From assembly GCA_900545035.1 (NCBI GenBank), contig UQXM01000027.1:1-14886 (forward strand): a stretch of 14,886 nucleotides of DNA, read 5' to 3'. The translations under genes and the position numbers were made by a program. This document shows, piece by piece, positions 1-6,327 of the stretch; position 1 is the stretch's first letter; every line of letters begins with the position of its first letter. Source of the DNA: an uncultured Fusobacterium sp. (lineage in GTDB: Bacteria; Fusobacteriota; Fusobacteriia; Fusobacteriales; Fusobacteriaceae). The notes under the pieces were generated by a model, which saw only the letters and a list, made by a program, of their open reading frames with translations, did no database searches and was not told where the DNA came from.

Positions 1-95
1 ACGTGCCGGCAGATTGAAGTCCTTGTTTCCGGCATAAAGTTTATAAATTTTATTTCAAATATGATAATTGAGCAAAAAAAGCATATTCTACATCT
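1..95. other. Left-edge non-annotated stretch, GC-richer at positions 2-34
   Basis: No convincing gene lies here. The first 34 bases are clearly richer in G+C than the rest of the window and contain a six-base inverted repeat, TGCCGG at 4-9 and CCGGCA at 29-34, with a 19-base loop. Reading plus from base 2 gives a short open stretch ending at a TAA at 35-37 (R-A-G-R-L-K-S-L-F-P-A), and reading plus from base 1 stays open to a TAA at 97-99. Either could be the tail of a plus-strand gene entering from the left. The compositional step could also mark the end of a mobile element, but there is too little sequence to decide. Bases 38-95 are plain AT-rich sequence after the stop of the secreted-protein gene; no clear terminator is visible. 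Confidence 0.25.
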
Positions 96-980
96 TTAAC
101 CATTATTTCTCAACTCCTTAGGTAAAATTACATTTACATCTTCATATTTTTTTGTATATTCATAATACATCTCAAAATTTATTTTAGGTAAATCATATTG
201 TCTAAAAGGAGTTGTAAAATATTCTAATAAATATCCCATTTCTTTTGGCAGTAATGTTTTTTCCTTTTTATATTTCTTTAAATATTTTTTTACTTGTGGC
301 TCATCTTTAAAAACATAAAATATATGATTTTTTACTACATCATAAGTTAAATACTTCTTATCTCTTAAATACATGTTAATATCACAATTTATATTATATT
401 TCTTGTATAAAGTTTGATGAACATTAAATAGTTTTTTCTTATATTCATCAATATTTACTTTTGTGATGTCATCAGTAAAAATATCTATATATACACGAAG
501 TCCAACTTTTTCATCAGGTATAAAATTTCCTATATTTTGCTCTACAAACTCAACGCCCTCTTTCAAAAACATAGCTTCAGATAAGTCTATATATACAATT
601 ATATCTTCTCCCAACACTTTTTTAGCATTTTCTCTCACTATTTTTGTAAGTCTTGGAGATGCTAAAGCATTCTCATATTGGTCTTTAAAGTCATCTTCCC
701 ACATATATAAGCTGTCTAAATCCTCTAAAGCCACTTGTATTCCCATAAAAGCCTTAGCTTCTTTTAATTTATCACTATAAATTATTCCCCTATAACGAAC
801 ATTGGTATTAAAACCATATTCTCTCTCTAAGCCTCTGATAAAATAAAAGTTATCATTAGGTACTTGCCGTTGTATTACTTCCAATACTTCATCATTGTGC
901 ATTTTAGCAAAACCACTTGTCAGTAATGTAATAAATATAAGCATAACTACGCTAAATATTTTTTCATAAAAGACCTCCAT
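96..980 (-). CDS. Secreted protein of unknown function, start region possibly frameshifted
   Basis: I do not recognise this family. The open frame encodes 294 residues: a hydrophobic segment at about residues 10-24 ending in S-G-F-A, a plausible signal peptidase I site after Ala25, then a Lys/Tyr/Asp-rich soluble body with no cysteine lipobox and no later membrane segment. It is therefore probably exported to the periplasm or surface. The start is odd. The open-frame ATG at 980 has no ribosome site ahead of it, and its N-terminus (MEVFYEK) has a net negative charge, unusual for a signal peptide. That ATG is followed at once by GGAGG (974-978), which is correctly spaced for an ATG at 965-967, but that ATG is one base out of frame and stops after six codons. 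One extra A in the A6 run (959-964) would give MKKIFSVVMLIF, a textbook signal peptide. It lies 15 bases downstream of ung and is the last gene of the run. Confidence 0.7.
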   Translation of the reverse strand: MEVFYEKIFSVVMLIFITLLTSGFAKMHNDEVLEVIQRQVPNDNFYFIRGLEREYGFNTNVRYRGIIYSDKLKEAKAFMGIQVALEDLDSLYMWEDDFKDQYENALASPRLTKIVRENAKKVLGEDIIVYIDLSEAMFLKEGVEFVEQNIGNFIPDEKVGLRVYIDIFTDDITKVNIDEYKKKLFNVHQTLYKKYNINCDINMYLRDKKYLTYDVVKNHIFYVFKDEPQVKKYLKKYKKEKTLLPKEMGYLLEYFTTPFRQYDLPKINFEMYYEYTKKYEDVNVILPKELRNNG

Positions 981-995
981 ACCTATTTTTTATTT

Positions 996-1670
996 CTAGA
1001 TATTCGGTATCTGCCAGTCTATTTCTTTTTTCCCCAAAGAGCGTAAAATTTCGTTTACCTTTTTAAAATGTCCGCAGCCAAAAAATCCCCTGCTTGCTGA
1101 TAACGGACTTGGATGCACTCCCTCAATTATAAAATGTTTTGGATTTGTAATAAGTCTTTTTTTGCTTTTAGCATTATTTCCCCAAAGAATAAAAATTACA
1201 GGTTCATCTTTTTCATTAAGAAGCTCGATTATTCTGTCAGTAAATATTTCCCAGCCTTTGCCCTGATGAGAATTTGCCTGACCGTCCCTCACAGTAAGAG
1301 CTGTATTAAGAAGAAGTATTCCCTGCTTTGCCCACGGCATAAGATAACCGTTGTTTGGAATTGTACAGCCAAGTTCATCTCTTAATTCTTTATACATATT
1401 TTTCAGAGAAGGAGGAGCAGGTATTCCCGGTTTTACAGAAAATGCCATTCCATGTGCCTGCCCCTGCCCATGATAAGGGTCTTGTCCAAGAAGAAGTATT
1501 TTAGTATCTTTGTAGCTTGACACTTTAAGAGCTGAAAAAATATCATTCATATCAGGGTGAATTATCTGTGTTCTGTATTCATTTACCAAAAATGCTCTCA
1601 ATTTTTTATAATACTCTTTTTCAAATTCATCTTTTAAAAGTTCGTCCCAGTCATTTCCTAAATTTACCAT
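996..1670 (-). CDS. ung: Uracil-DNA glycosylase, family 1
   Basis: Removes uracil from DNA by cleaving the N-glycosidic bond, starting base-excision repair of deaminated cytosine and misincorporated dUMP; cytoplasmic. At 224 residues it is the usual length for bacterial Ung. The family motifs are intact: the water-activating loop GQDPYHG at residues 62-68 with catalytic Asp64, the proline-rich loop PAPPSL at 84-89, LLLNTALTV at 119-127 with uracil-binding Asn122, and the leucine-intercalation loop HPSPLSASRGFFGCGHF at 186-202 with catalytic His186. The ATG is preceded by AGGAGA at good spacing. It follows the radical SAM gene after 15 bases and precedes the secreted-protein gene by 15, so it is probably cotranscribed with both. 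Identification is secure. Confidence 0.98.
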   Translation of the reverse strand: MVNLGNDWDELLKDEFEKEYYKKLRAFLVNEYRTQIIHPDMNDIFSALKVSSYKDTKILLLGQDPYHGQGQAHGMAFSVKPGIPAPPSLKNMYKELRDELGCTIPNNGYLMPWAKQGILLLNTALTVRDGQANSHQGKGWEIFTDRIIELLNEKDEPVIFILWGNNAKSKKRLITNPKHFIIEGVHPSPLSASRGFFGCGHFKKVNEILRSLGKKEIDWQIPNI

Positions 1671-1685
1671 ACTTTTTTCTCCTTA

Positions 1686-3452
1686 TTATTCTTTAACAGT
1701 TGTTAAGTTTCCGCATTCAGGAACAATTCTTCTCATTCCGCAGCCCAAACACCCTTTTCTGCAGTCATGTGAAAGAGCAGCTTCTTCTGATTTTTTCAGT
1801 TCTCTTTTGAAAAACTCTTTTGATACTCCCACATCAACAATATCCCAAGGAAGCTCTGCTTCCAAATCTCTTTCCCCAAGATATTCTTCCGGAGTAATTC
1901 CCAGTTCGTTCATCGCTTCTGTCCACAGATTGAAATTATCTCTGTAATCATCAAGCTTCACTCCTTTTTTAAATGCAAGTTCTATCAAATCTCCCGTTCT
2001 TTCATCTCCTCTTGAAATAAATCCCTCAAGATAAGATTTTTTTGGCGGATGAATTTTAAGAGCCACACCTTTAAGTCCTGCAAAAAGATTTTTTAAGTAT
2101 TCATGTTTCTCTGCCATTTCTTCCATGCTCATCTGCTTACACCATTCATATGGTGTGTGAGGTTTTGGAATAAAGTTTGATACACTTACTGTTATATTTA
2201 TTCTTTTATTGATAGGTCTGCAAAGTCCGATTACTTTTTTGGCAAGGTCATAAATTCCTTTTACATCTTCCATAGTTTCAAAAGGAAGTCCTATCATAAA
2301 ATAGAATTTCAGGCTGACCCAGCCTGCTTTTATAGCTTCCACAGCTGTTTCAAGAATTTCGTGTTCTTCAACACCTTTATTGATAACATCTCTCATTCTT
2401 TGAGATCCTGCTTCGGGAGCAAATGTAAATCCCGTTCTTTTTCCTCCGCTTATCTGCTCTGCCACTTTTACAGAATGAGGATTCATTCTAAGAGAAGGAA
2501 GAGAAATTCCCAAATTATAATCACTGTATTTTTCCTGTAAATTTTTCAGCAGTGTATCAATATTTGTATAGTCGCTGCTGCTAAGTGATGAAAGAGAAAT
2601 TTCAGAATATCCTGTGCTTTCAAGCATAGAGCCTATAAGTTTTAAGTTATTTTCAAGAGTTCTCTCTCTCACAGGTCTGTATACCATTCCTGCCTGACAA
2701 AATCTGCACCCTCTTGTACATCCTCTCTGAATTTCCACAGAAGCTCTGTCATGGACAATAGAGATATACGGCACAAGCTGGTTCTCATACATCTTTGAAT
2801 TGTTTATATCTTTTAAAATTGCTCTTGTAATTTTTTTCTTTCCGTCATGGAATGCAGGAATATAGACTCCCTCAAGATGTTCTATTGCTTTTAATCTTTC
2901 CTCTTTTGACTGTCCTGCTGTTTTCACAAAAATTTCAGCAAGTTTTGTCATTGTTTCCTCTCCGTCTCCGATTACCAAAAAATCCACAAACTTTTTAAGA
3001 GGAGCAGGGTTCATTACACAAGTTCCTCCTGCCATAATAAGTGGATGAGTTTCATCTCTGTCCTCTCTTCTCAGAGGTATTCCTGCAAGGTCAAGAGCAT
3101 TCAGCATATTTGGATAACACATTTCATATGAAAGAGAAAAACCGACAATATCAAAATCTTTCAATTCTTTTTTGCTTTCAAGAGAAAACATGGGAATATT
3201 ATCCCTTCTCATTATCTCTTCCATATCTTCAAAAGGAATAAATCCTCTTTCAAGAGAAAATCCCTCTACCTGATTCATAAGAGAATAAAGTATTCTTATT
3301 CCTAAATTTGACATTCCCACTTCATATACATCAGGGAAAAACAAACACATACTTGCTTTATAATCATTTTTATGATAACTGTTTATTTCATTCCCAAGAT
3401 ACTGTGCAGGCTTTTCCACAGTAAGCAGATATTTATCTATATTTACTCTCAT
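1686..3452 (-). CDS. Radical SAM protein, TIGR03960 type, with N-terminal B12-binding-like domain
   Basis: A 588-residue iron-sulfur enzyme of the YgiQ-like radical SAM group that matches the TIGR03960 family by recall. Residues about 30-180 resemble the cobalamin-binding-like fold found ahead of many radical SAM domains (FPDVYEVGMSNLG at 39-51; IMAGGTCVMNPAP at 139-151; VIGDGEE at 160-166). The radical SAM core follows, with the CX3CX2C cluster ligands Cys245, Cys249 and Cys252 in GCTRGCRFCQAG. A cysteine cluster near the C-terminus (Cys564, Cys568, Cys571, Cys580) could hold a second iron-sulfur centre. The substrate is unknown. In clostridia this family is typically followed by a partner gene, TIGR03936/DUF2344, near ribonuclease G and ribosomal protein genes; that partner is not adjacent here. 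The HD gene ends four bases upstream, and GGGAGA in its tail supplies the ribosome site, so the two are translationally coupled. Confidence 0.9.
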   Translation of the reverse strand: MRVNIDKYLLTVEKPAQYLGNEINSYHKNDYKASMCLFFPDVYEVGMSNLGIRILYSLMNQVEGFSLERGFIPFEDMEEIMRRDNIPMFSLESKKELKDFDIVGFSLSYEMCYPNMLNALDLAGIPLRREDRDETHPLIMAGGTCVMNPAPLKKFVDFLVIGDGEETMTKLAEIFVKTAGQSKEERLKAIEHLEGVYIPAFHDGKKKITRAILKDINNSKMYENQLVPYISIVHDRASVEIQRGCTRGCRFCQAGMVYRPVRERTLENNLKLIGSMLESTGYSEISLSSLSSSDYTNIDTLLKNLQEKYSDYNLGISLPSLRMNPHSVKVAEQISGGKRTGFTFAPEAGSQRMRDVINKGVEEHEILETAVEAIKAGWVSLKFYFMIGLPFETMEDVKGIYDLAKKVIGLCRPINKRINITVSVSNFIPKPHTPYEWCKQMSMEEMAEKHEYLKNLFAGLKGVALKIHPPKKSYLEGFISRGDERTGDLIELAFKKGVKLDDYRDNFNLWTEAMNELGITPEEYLGERDLEAELPWDIVDVGVSKEFFKRELKKSEEAALSHDCRKGCLGCGMRRIVPECGNLTTVKE

Positions 3453-3456
3453 TAAT

Positions 3457-3879
3457 TTATCTCCCGTCGTCCAGCCTTTGAAACTCTTTCATCTTTTCAT
3501 CATCTGTTTTTTTATGATGAATAAGAGCAAGAAAAGCTGTGTTTTTATTAATATTTTTTAATTTCTCGTATGAAGCGGCAGGATGTTTTTCTATCTGCTC
3601 ATCTCCAACGATAACTTTCTTTATTCTTCTGAACAAAGAATAATTTTCTTTTCCGCAGTCGTGAAGCAGAGCAAGTTTTAAATAATGTGCATCTTCTTTT
3701 AAAATTTTATTTTTCTTCACTTCTGCATATAAATTAAAAGAGTGAATTTTGTCATACTCACTCATTTTATCAAAAATTTTAAATTCTTCAAAAGTCAAAA
3801 TCTCTTTTACAATGCTGTCATTTTCTTTTTTATATTTTCCGAAAAGAAAAAGAAATCCCTGTTTTATTCTGGCAGTCAT
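3457..3879 (-). CDS. Small HD-domain phosphohydrolase-like protein
   Basis: A 140-residue soluble protein with the metal-binding pattern of the HD superfamily: His46, the HD pair His73-Asp74 in LLHDCGKE, His99 in KHP, the pair His121-His122 in LIHHKK, and a late Asp at 137 or 138. Most such proteins hydrolyse phosphate esters or anhydrides of nucleotides or related molecules; the substrate cannot be read from sequence. It is essentially a bare HD domain with no fused sensor or nucleotidyltransferase. Its ATG overlaps the stop of the upstream TruA-like gene by four bases (ATGA at 3876-3879), and its stop is four bases from the radical SAM start. This tight packing argues for coordinated expression and perhaps a shared pathway. 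Confidence 0.85.
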   Translation of the reverse strand: MTARIKQGFLFLFGKYKKENDSIVKEILTFEEFKIFDKMSEYDKIHSFNLYAEVKKNKILKEDAHYLKLALLHDCGKENYSLFRRIKKVIVGDEQIEKHPAASYEKLKNINKNTAFLALIHHKKTDDEKMKEFQRLDDGR

Positions 3880-4724
3880 ATCTCCCTCACAATAACAGTT
3901 CCATATTCTTTTCGAAGTTTTTTAATATTTCCGCCTTTTTTTCCGATTACTTCTCCTTTTTTATCTTTTAAAACATACAGAATATTAAAAGAACCGTCCT
4001 CTGTCCTTTCTGTTTTCTCAACATTATCTATTTTTATATTCTTGTCTTCCGTAAAAGTATTTTTTAAAAGTTCATCACTCAAAAATACTTTTTCAAGAGT
4101 AAGATATTTTCCGGGAAGAGCTGTATATTCCCCCGTAAGAATAAATCCGCTCATTATTCTTACCTGTTTCGGCATAAAAGAATTTCCCATAAAAACAAGT
4201 TCTCCATTTTCATAATTCACTGCAACTGTTCTTATATGTTCTTTCAGCTCTTTCCCTTTGGTATCTGTAAATCTGCTTACATCATATGTCCCTGTAAGTT
4301 CTGTACAGATTTTTTTTATTTCTTCTTCTGATTTTAATATTTTTTTCTGAGGATATCTGTAAATATACTTTCTTCCCTCAACAAAGTCCGGAAAAATAAG
4401 ATTCGGCAAAGTTTTTCTCACTCCCGTTATCTTTATTTTTCCTTTTCCTCTTTGATTAAATTCAGAAATTATCTCTTGAACATTTCCATTGAAATTACTA
4501 CTGACATAAAGACAATTATTTCCGCTAACTTTAGCATCTGTTCTTCCTCCCTGCTGAATTCCCTTAGCCCATGTAAAACCAAGTTCATTCATAACTTGTT
4601 TAAAATATCCTTTAACAGTGTTTTTCCCTGTCATCTCATCAAAAGCATCAAATCCGCTTCCTCTGTATGAGATATCAAAAATATAACCCATTTTTCTGCT
4701 TTTTTCCAATATTCTTATATCCAC
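3876..4724 (-). CDS. TruA-like pseudouridine synthase with C-terminal KH domain
   Basis: A 282-residue divergent relative of tRNA pseudouridine synthase TruA. Residues 12-48 resemble the TruA opening (Y-RGSGF, then KNTVKGYF). QGGRTDAKVSG at 58-68 matches the GRTDAGVHA catalytic motif, with Asp63 as the predicted nucleophile and Arg61 retained, but the following Gly and His are replaced by Lys and Ser. RKYIYRYP at 118-125 corresponds to the second conserved Tyr/Arg strand, and QVRIMSGFIL at 187-196 to the VRNIVG region. The last 50 or so residues look like a KH RNA-binding domain with GxxG loop Gly261-Lys-Lys-Gly264 in VIGKKGGNIKKL. That extension is not part of standard TruA. The start taken is GTG at 4724, with AGGAAG eight bases upstream; an internal ATG at codon 12 would align better with canonical TruA. 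First gene of its run, directly behind a promoter. Activity on RNA is inferred. Confidence 0.8.
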   Translation of the reverse strand: MDIRILEKSRKMGYIFDISYRGSGFDAFDEMTGKNTVKGYFKQVMNELGFTWAKGIQQGGRTDAKVSGNNCLYVSSNFNGNVQEIISEFNQRGKGKIKITGVRKTLPNLIFPDFVEGRKYIYRYPQKKILKSEEEIKKICTELTGTYDVSRFTDTKGKELKEHIRTVAVNYENGELVFMGNSFMPKQVRIMSGFILTGEYTALPGKYLTLEKVFLSDELLKNTFTEDKNIKIDNVEKTERTEDGSFNILYVLKDKKGEVIGKKGGNIKKLRKEYGTVIVREI

Positions 4725-4762
4725 AATATCTCTTCCTAAATAAATTTTTTACATTCTTTTTT

Positions 4763-4792
4763 ATTATACCATATTTTTCTGTTATGCTTCAA
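4763..4792 (-). promoter_or_regulatory. Sigma-70-type promoter for the TruA-KH/HD/radical SAM/ung run
   Basis: On the minus strand TTGAAG (4787-4792) is followed by an 18-base spacer and a perfect TATAAT (4763-4768). The predicted transcript would start about 30 bases before the GTG of the TruA-like gene. The -35 box ends immediately beside the stop codon of the peptide transporter gene. With no terminator visible between them, readthrough from the transporter is also possible. Confidence 0.7.
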
Positions 4793-6136
4793 TTATTTTT
4801 CTTCCGTCAATCTGTTCAGATAATTTCTTATTCCGAAAAGAACAAACCCCATAAAGAAAAGTATTGCCGAAAGAGAAGCAAAAATTATTAAAAATCCTGC
4901 ATTTTGTGTATATCCTGCCACTTTCCCGGAAATAAAACTTGCTGCAAACATTGTCATATACCACATACCCATAAAAAATGTGGAAAATCTCTGAGGAGCA
5001 AGCCTGTTAAACATTGCTATTCCCACAGGAGCAATACAAAGTTCTGAAATTGTATTGAAAAGATAAGCAAGAATTATAAACAAAATACTTGCTTTTGCTC
5101 CTGTATTTGTTCCTCCCGTAGAAATTACAGAAACTGACATAAGAAGAAAAGCTGTTCCCATTGAAAAAATTCCCAAAGTCATTTTGACCGGAGTAGTACA
5201 TTTTTTTCCTCCCAGTTTCTGCCATATAAGTGCAATCACAGGAGCAAGAACAATTCCCAAAATAGAATTAAGAGCTGCAAACCACGGCACAGGTACTGAA
5301 TATCCTGCCACAACTCTGTCAACATGATCCCTTGCATACAAAGTTATAGAACTGAAAGACTGATAGAAAGTTGTCCAAAATAAAATAACAAAAACTGCTG
5401 TTATTCCCATTGCTTTCATTCTTTCTTTTTCTTTATGAGAAAATTTATAAGTAAAAATATTTGTCTTTTCCTGAGCTGCCATTTTTTTTGAAGGTTTTCT
5501 TCCTGTTTCTCCCAAAAATTTCGGAGCTGTCAGTATAAACAGAACTGTTCCCGCTGCCGCAATAAGCCCTGCTGTCAGAAACATTTCTCTAAAACCGAAA
5601 TGAAGAACTGCTCCCGTTTCATCTCTTACAGCAAAAATTTTATCCGACACAAGTCCTGCCGTAAAAGGTGCTAAAAAAGATCCAAGATTTATAAACATAT
5701 AAAAAAGACTGTATGCCACTTCTTTTTTGTTCGGCTCTTCATTATAAAAAATATTTCCCACAATACTGCTGGCACTTGCTTTAAAAAATCCGTTTCCTAT
5801 TATTATGCAAATAAGTCCCAGATATAAAATATTTTTTCCCGGGCTGTAAAACAACAAACAGTCCCCCAGTGCCACAAAAATTCCTCCGAGTATTACCGAT
5901 TTCTGCTGTCCCAAATATGAATCGGCAAGCCAGCCTCCGATTAACGGTGTCAGGTGAAGTATTCCCACAAAACTTCCGTAAAGAGATGTGGCTTCCTTTA
6001 CCGAAAGACCTATCCCTCCCTGAATTACACTTGCTGTAAAATACAGAACAAGCAGAGTAGATATCCCGTGATATGCAAATCTTTCCCACACTATCGTGGT
6101 ACACATCAGCCAGAAAGATTTTGGATATTTTTTCAT
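4793..6136 (-). CDS. POT/PTR-family peptide transporter, short form
   Basis: An inner-membrane major-facilitator protein of the proton-coupled oligopeptide transporter family, expected to import di- or tripeptides. Family signatures: WERFAYHG at 17-24 in helix 1, GNGFFKAS at 114-121 with the conserved helix-4 Lys119, FYMFINLGSFLAP at 145-157 (the PTR2 signature), and SELCIAPVG at 364-372 with conserved Glu365 in helix 10. I count about twelve hydrophobic segments. The link between helices 6 and 7 (about 205-240) is a short charged stretch, so the two extra helices (HA/HB) usual in bacterial members seem absent, which explains 447 residues against the common 480-500. The ExxER motif of helix 1 lacks its first Glu (Ile15) but keeps Glu18-Arg19. 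The ATG is preceded by AGGAGG. It appears monocistronic and diverges from hydG. Substrate and coupling ion cannot be told. Confidence 0.9.
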   Translation of the reverse strand: MKKYPKSFWLMCTTIVWERFAYHGISTLLVLYFTASVIQGGIGLSVKEATSLYGSFVGILHLTPLIGGWLADSYLGQQKSVILGGIFVALGDCLLFYSPGKNILYLGLICIIIGNGFFKASASSIVGNIFYNEEPNKKEVAYSLFYMFINLGSFLAPFTAGLVSDKIFAVRDETGAVLHFGFREMFLTAGLIAAAGTVLFILTAPKFLGETGRKPSKKMAAQEKTNIFTYKFSHKEKERMKAMGITAVFVILFWTTFYQSFSSITLYARDHVDRVVAGYSVPVPWFAALNSILGIVLAPVIALIWQKLGGKKCTTPVKMTLGIFSMGTAFLLMSVSVISTGGTNTGAKASILFIILAYLFNTISELCIAPVGIAMFNRLAPQRFSTFFMGMWYMTMFAASFISGKVAGYTQNAGFLIIFASLSAILFFMGFVLFGIRNYLNRLTEEK

Positions 6137-6167
6137 TAATTATCCTCCTTAAATTTTGTTTATGTCT

Positions 6168-6197
6168 AATTATATACTATTTTTTCTTTCATTAAAA
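6168..6197 (-). promoter_or_regulatory. Probable promoter for the peptide transporter
   Basis: A perfect minus-strand TATAAT lies at 6168-6173, about 32 bases from the start codon at 6136. The -35 region is poor: TTTTAA at 6192-6197 with an 18-base spacer is the best visible. The assignment rests mainly on the -10 box and its position; in AT-rich DNA such boxes also occur by chance. Confidence 0.45.
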
Positions 6198-6246
6198 CGA
6201 AAAATATTTCTTATTTTGAAAATAAATTTTAAATTTTAATATATTA

Positions 6247-6260
6247 TTGTGATTATACAA
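6247..6260. promoter_or_regulatory. Palindrome TTGT-N6-ACAA in the divergent intergenic region
   Basis: The bases TTGT (6247-6250) and ACAA (6257-6260) form an inverted repeat around GATTAT. It lies just upstream of, or overlapping, the -35 position of the hydG promoter, a normal place for an operator. It resembles a shortened Rex-like or CRP/FNR-like half-site pair but fits neither consensus exactly, so only the position and symmetry support it. Confidence 0.25.
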
Positions 6261-6278
6261 AATATTTTTTTAAAAATA

Positions 6279-6287
6279 TGTTATAAT
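6279..6287 (+). promoter_or_regulatory. Extended -10 promoter for hydG
   Basis: The sequence TGTTATAAT is a perfect extended -10 element (TGnTATAAT). No good -35 box lies 16-18 bases upstream, which is acceptable for extended -10 promoters. The A/T tracts before it could act as an UP element. The predicted leader is about 34 bases and contains AGGAGG at 6316-6321, six bases before the ATG. Confidence 0.65.
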
Positions 6288-6327
6288 AAAGAAAAATTAT
6301 TTTTTATTTAAAATCAGGAGGAAAAAA

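Noticed and set aside
463..780. Plus-strand open frame of 105 codons
   Set aside because: Lies wholly antisense to the secreted-protein gene, has no ribosome site, and encodes the Ser/Phe/Ile-rich composition typical of the reverse reading of AT-rich genes.
3742..4215. Plus-strand open frame of 157 codons
   Set aside because: Antisense across the HD and TruA-like genes, both of which have family motifs on the minus strand; Phe/Ser-rich shadow translation without a ribosome site.
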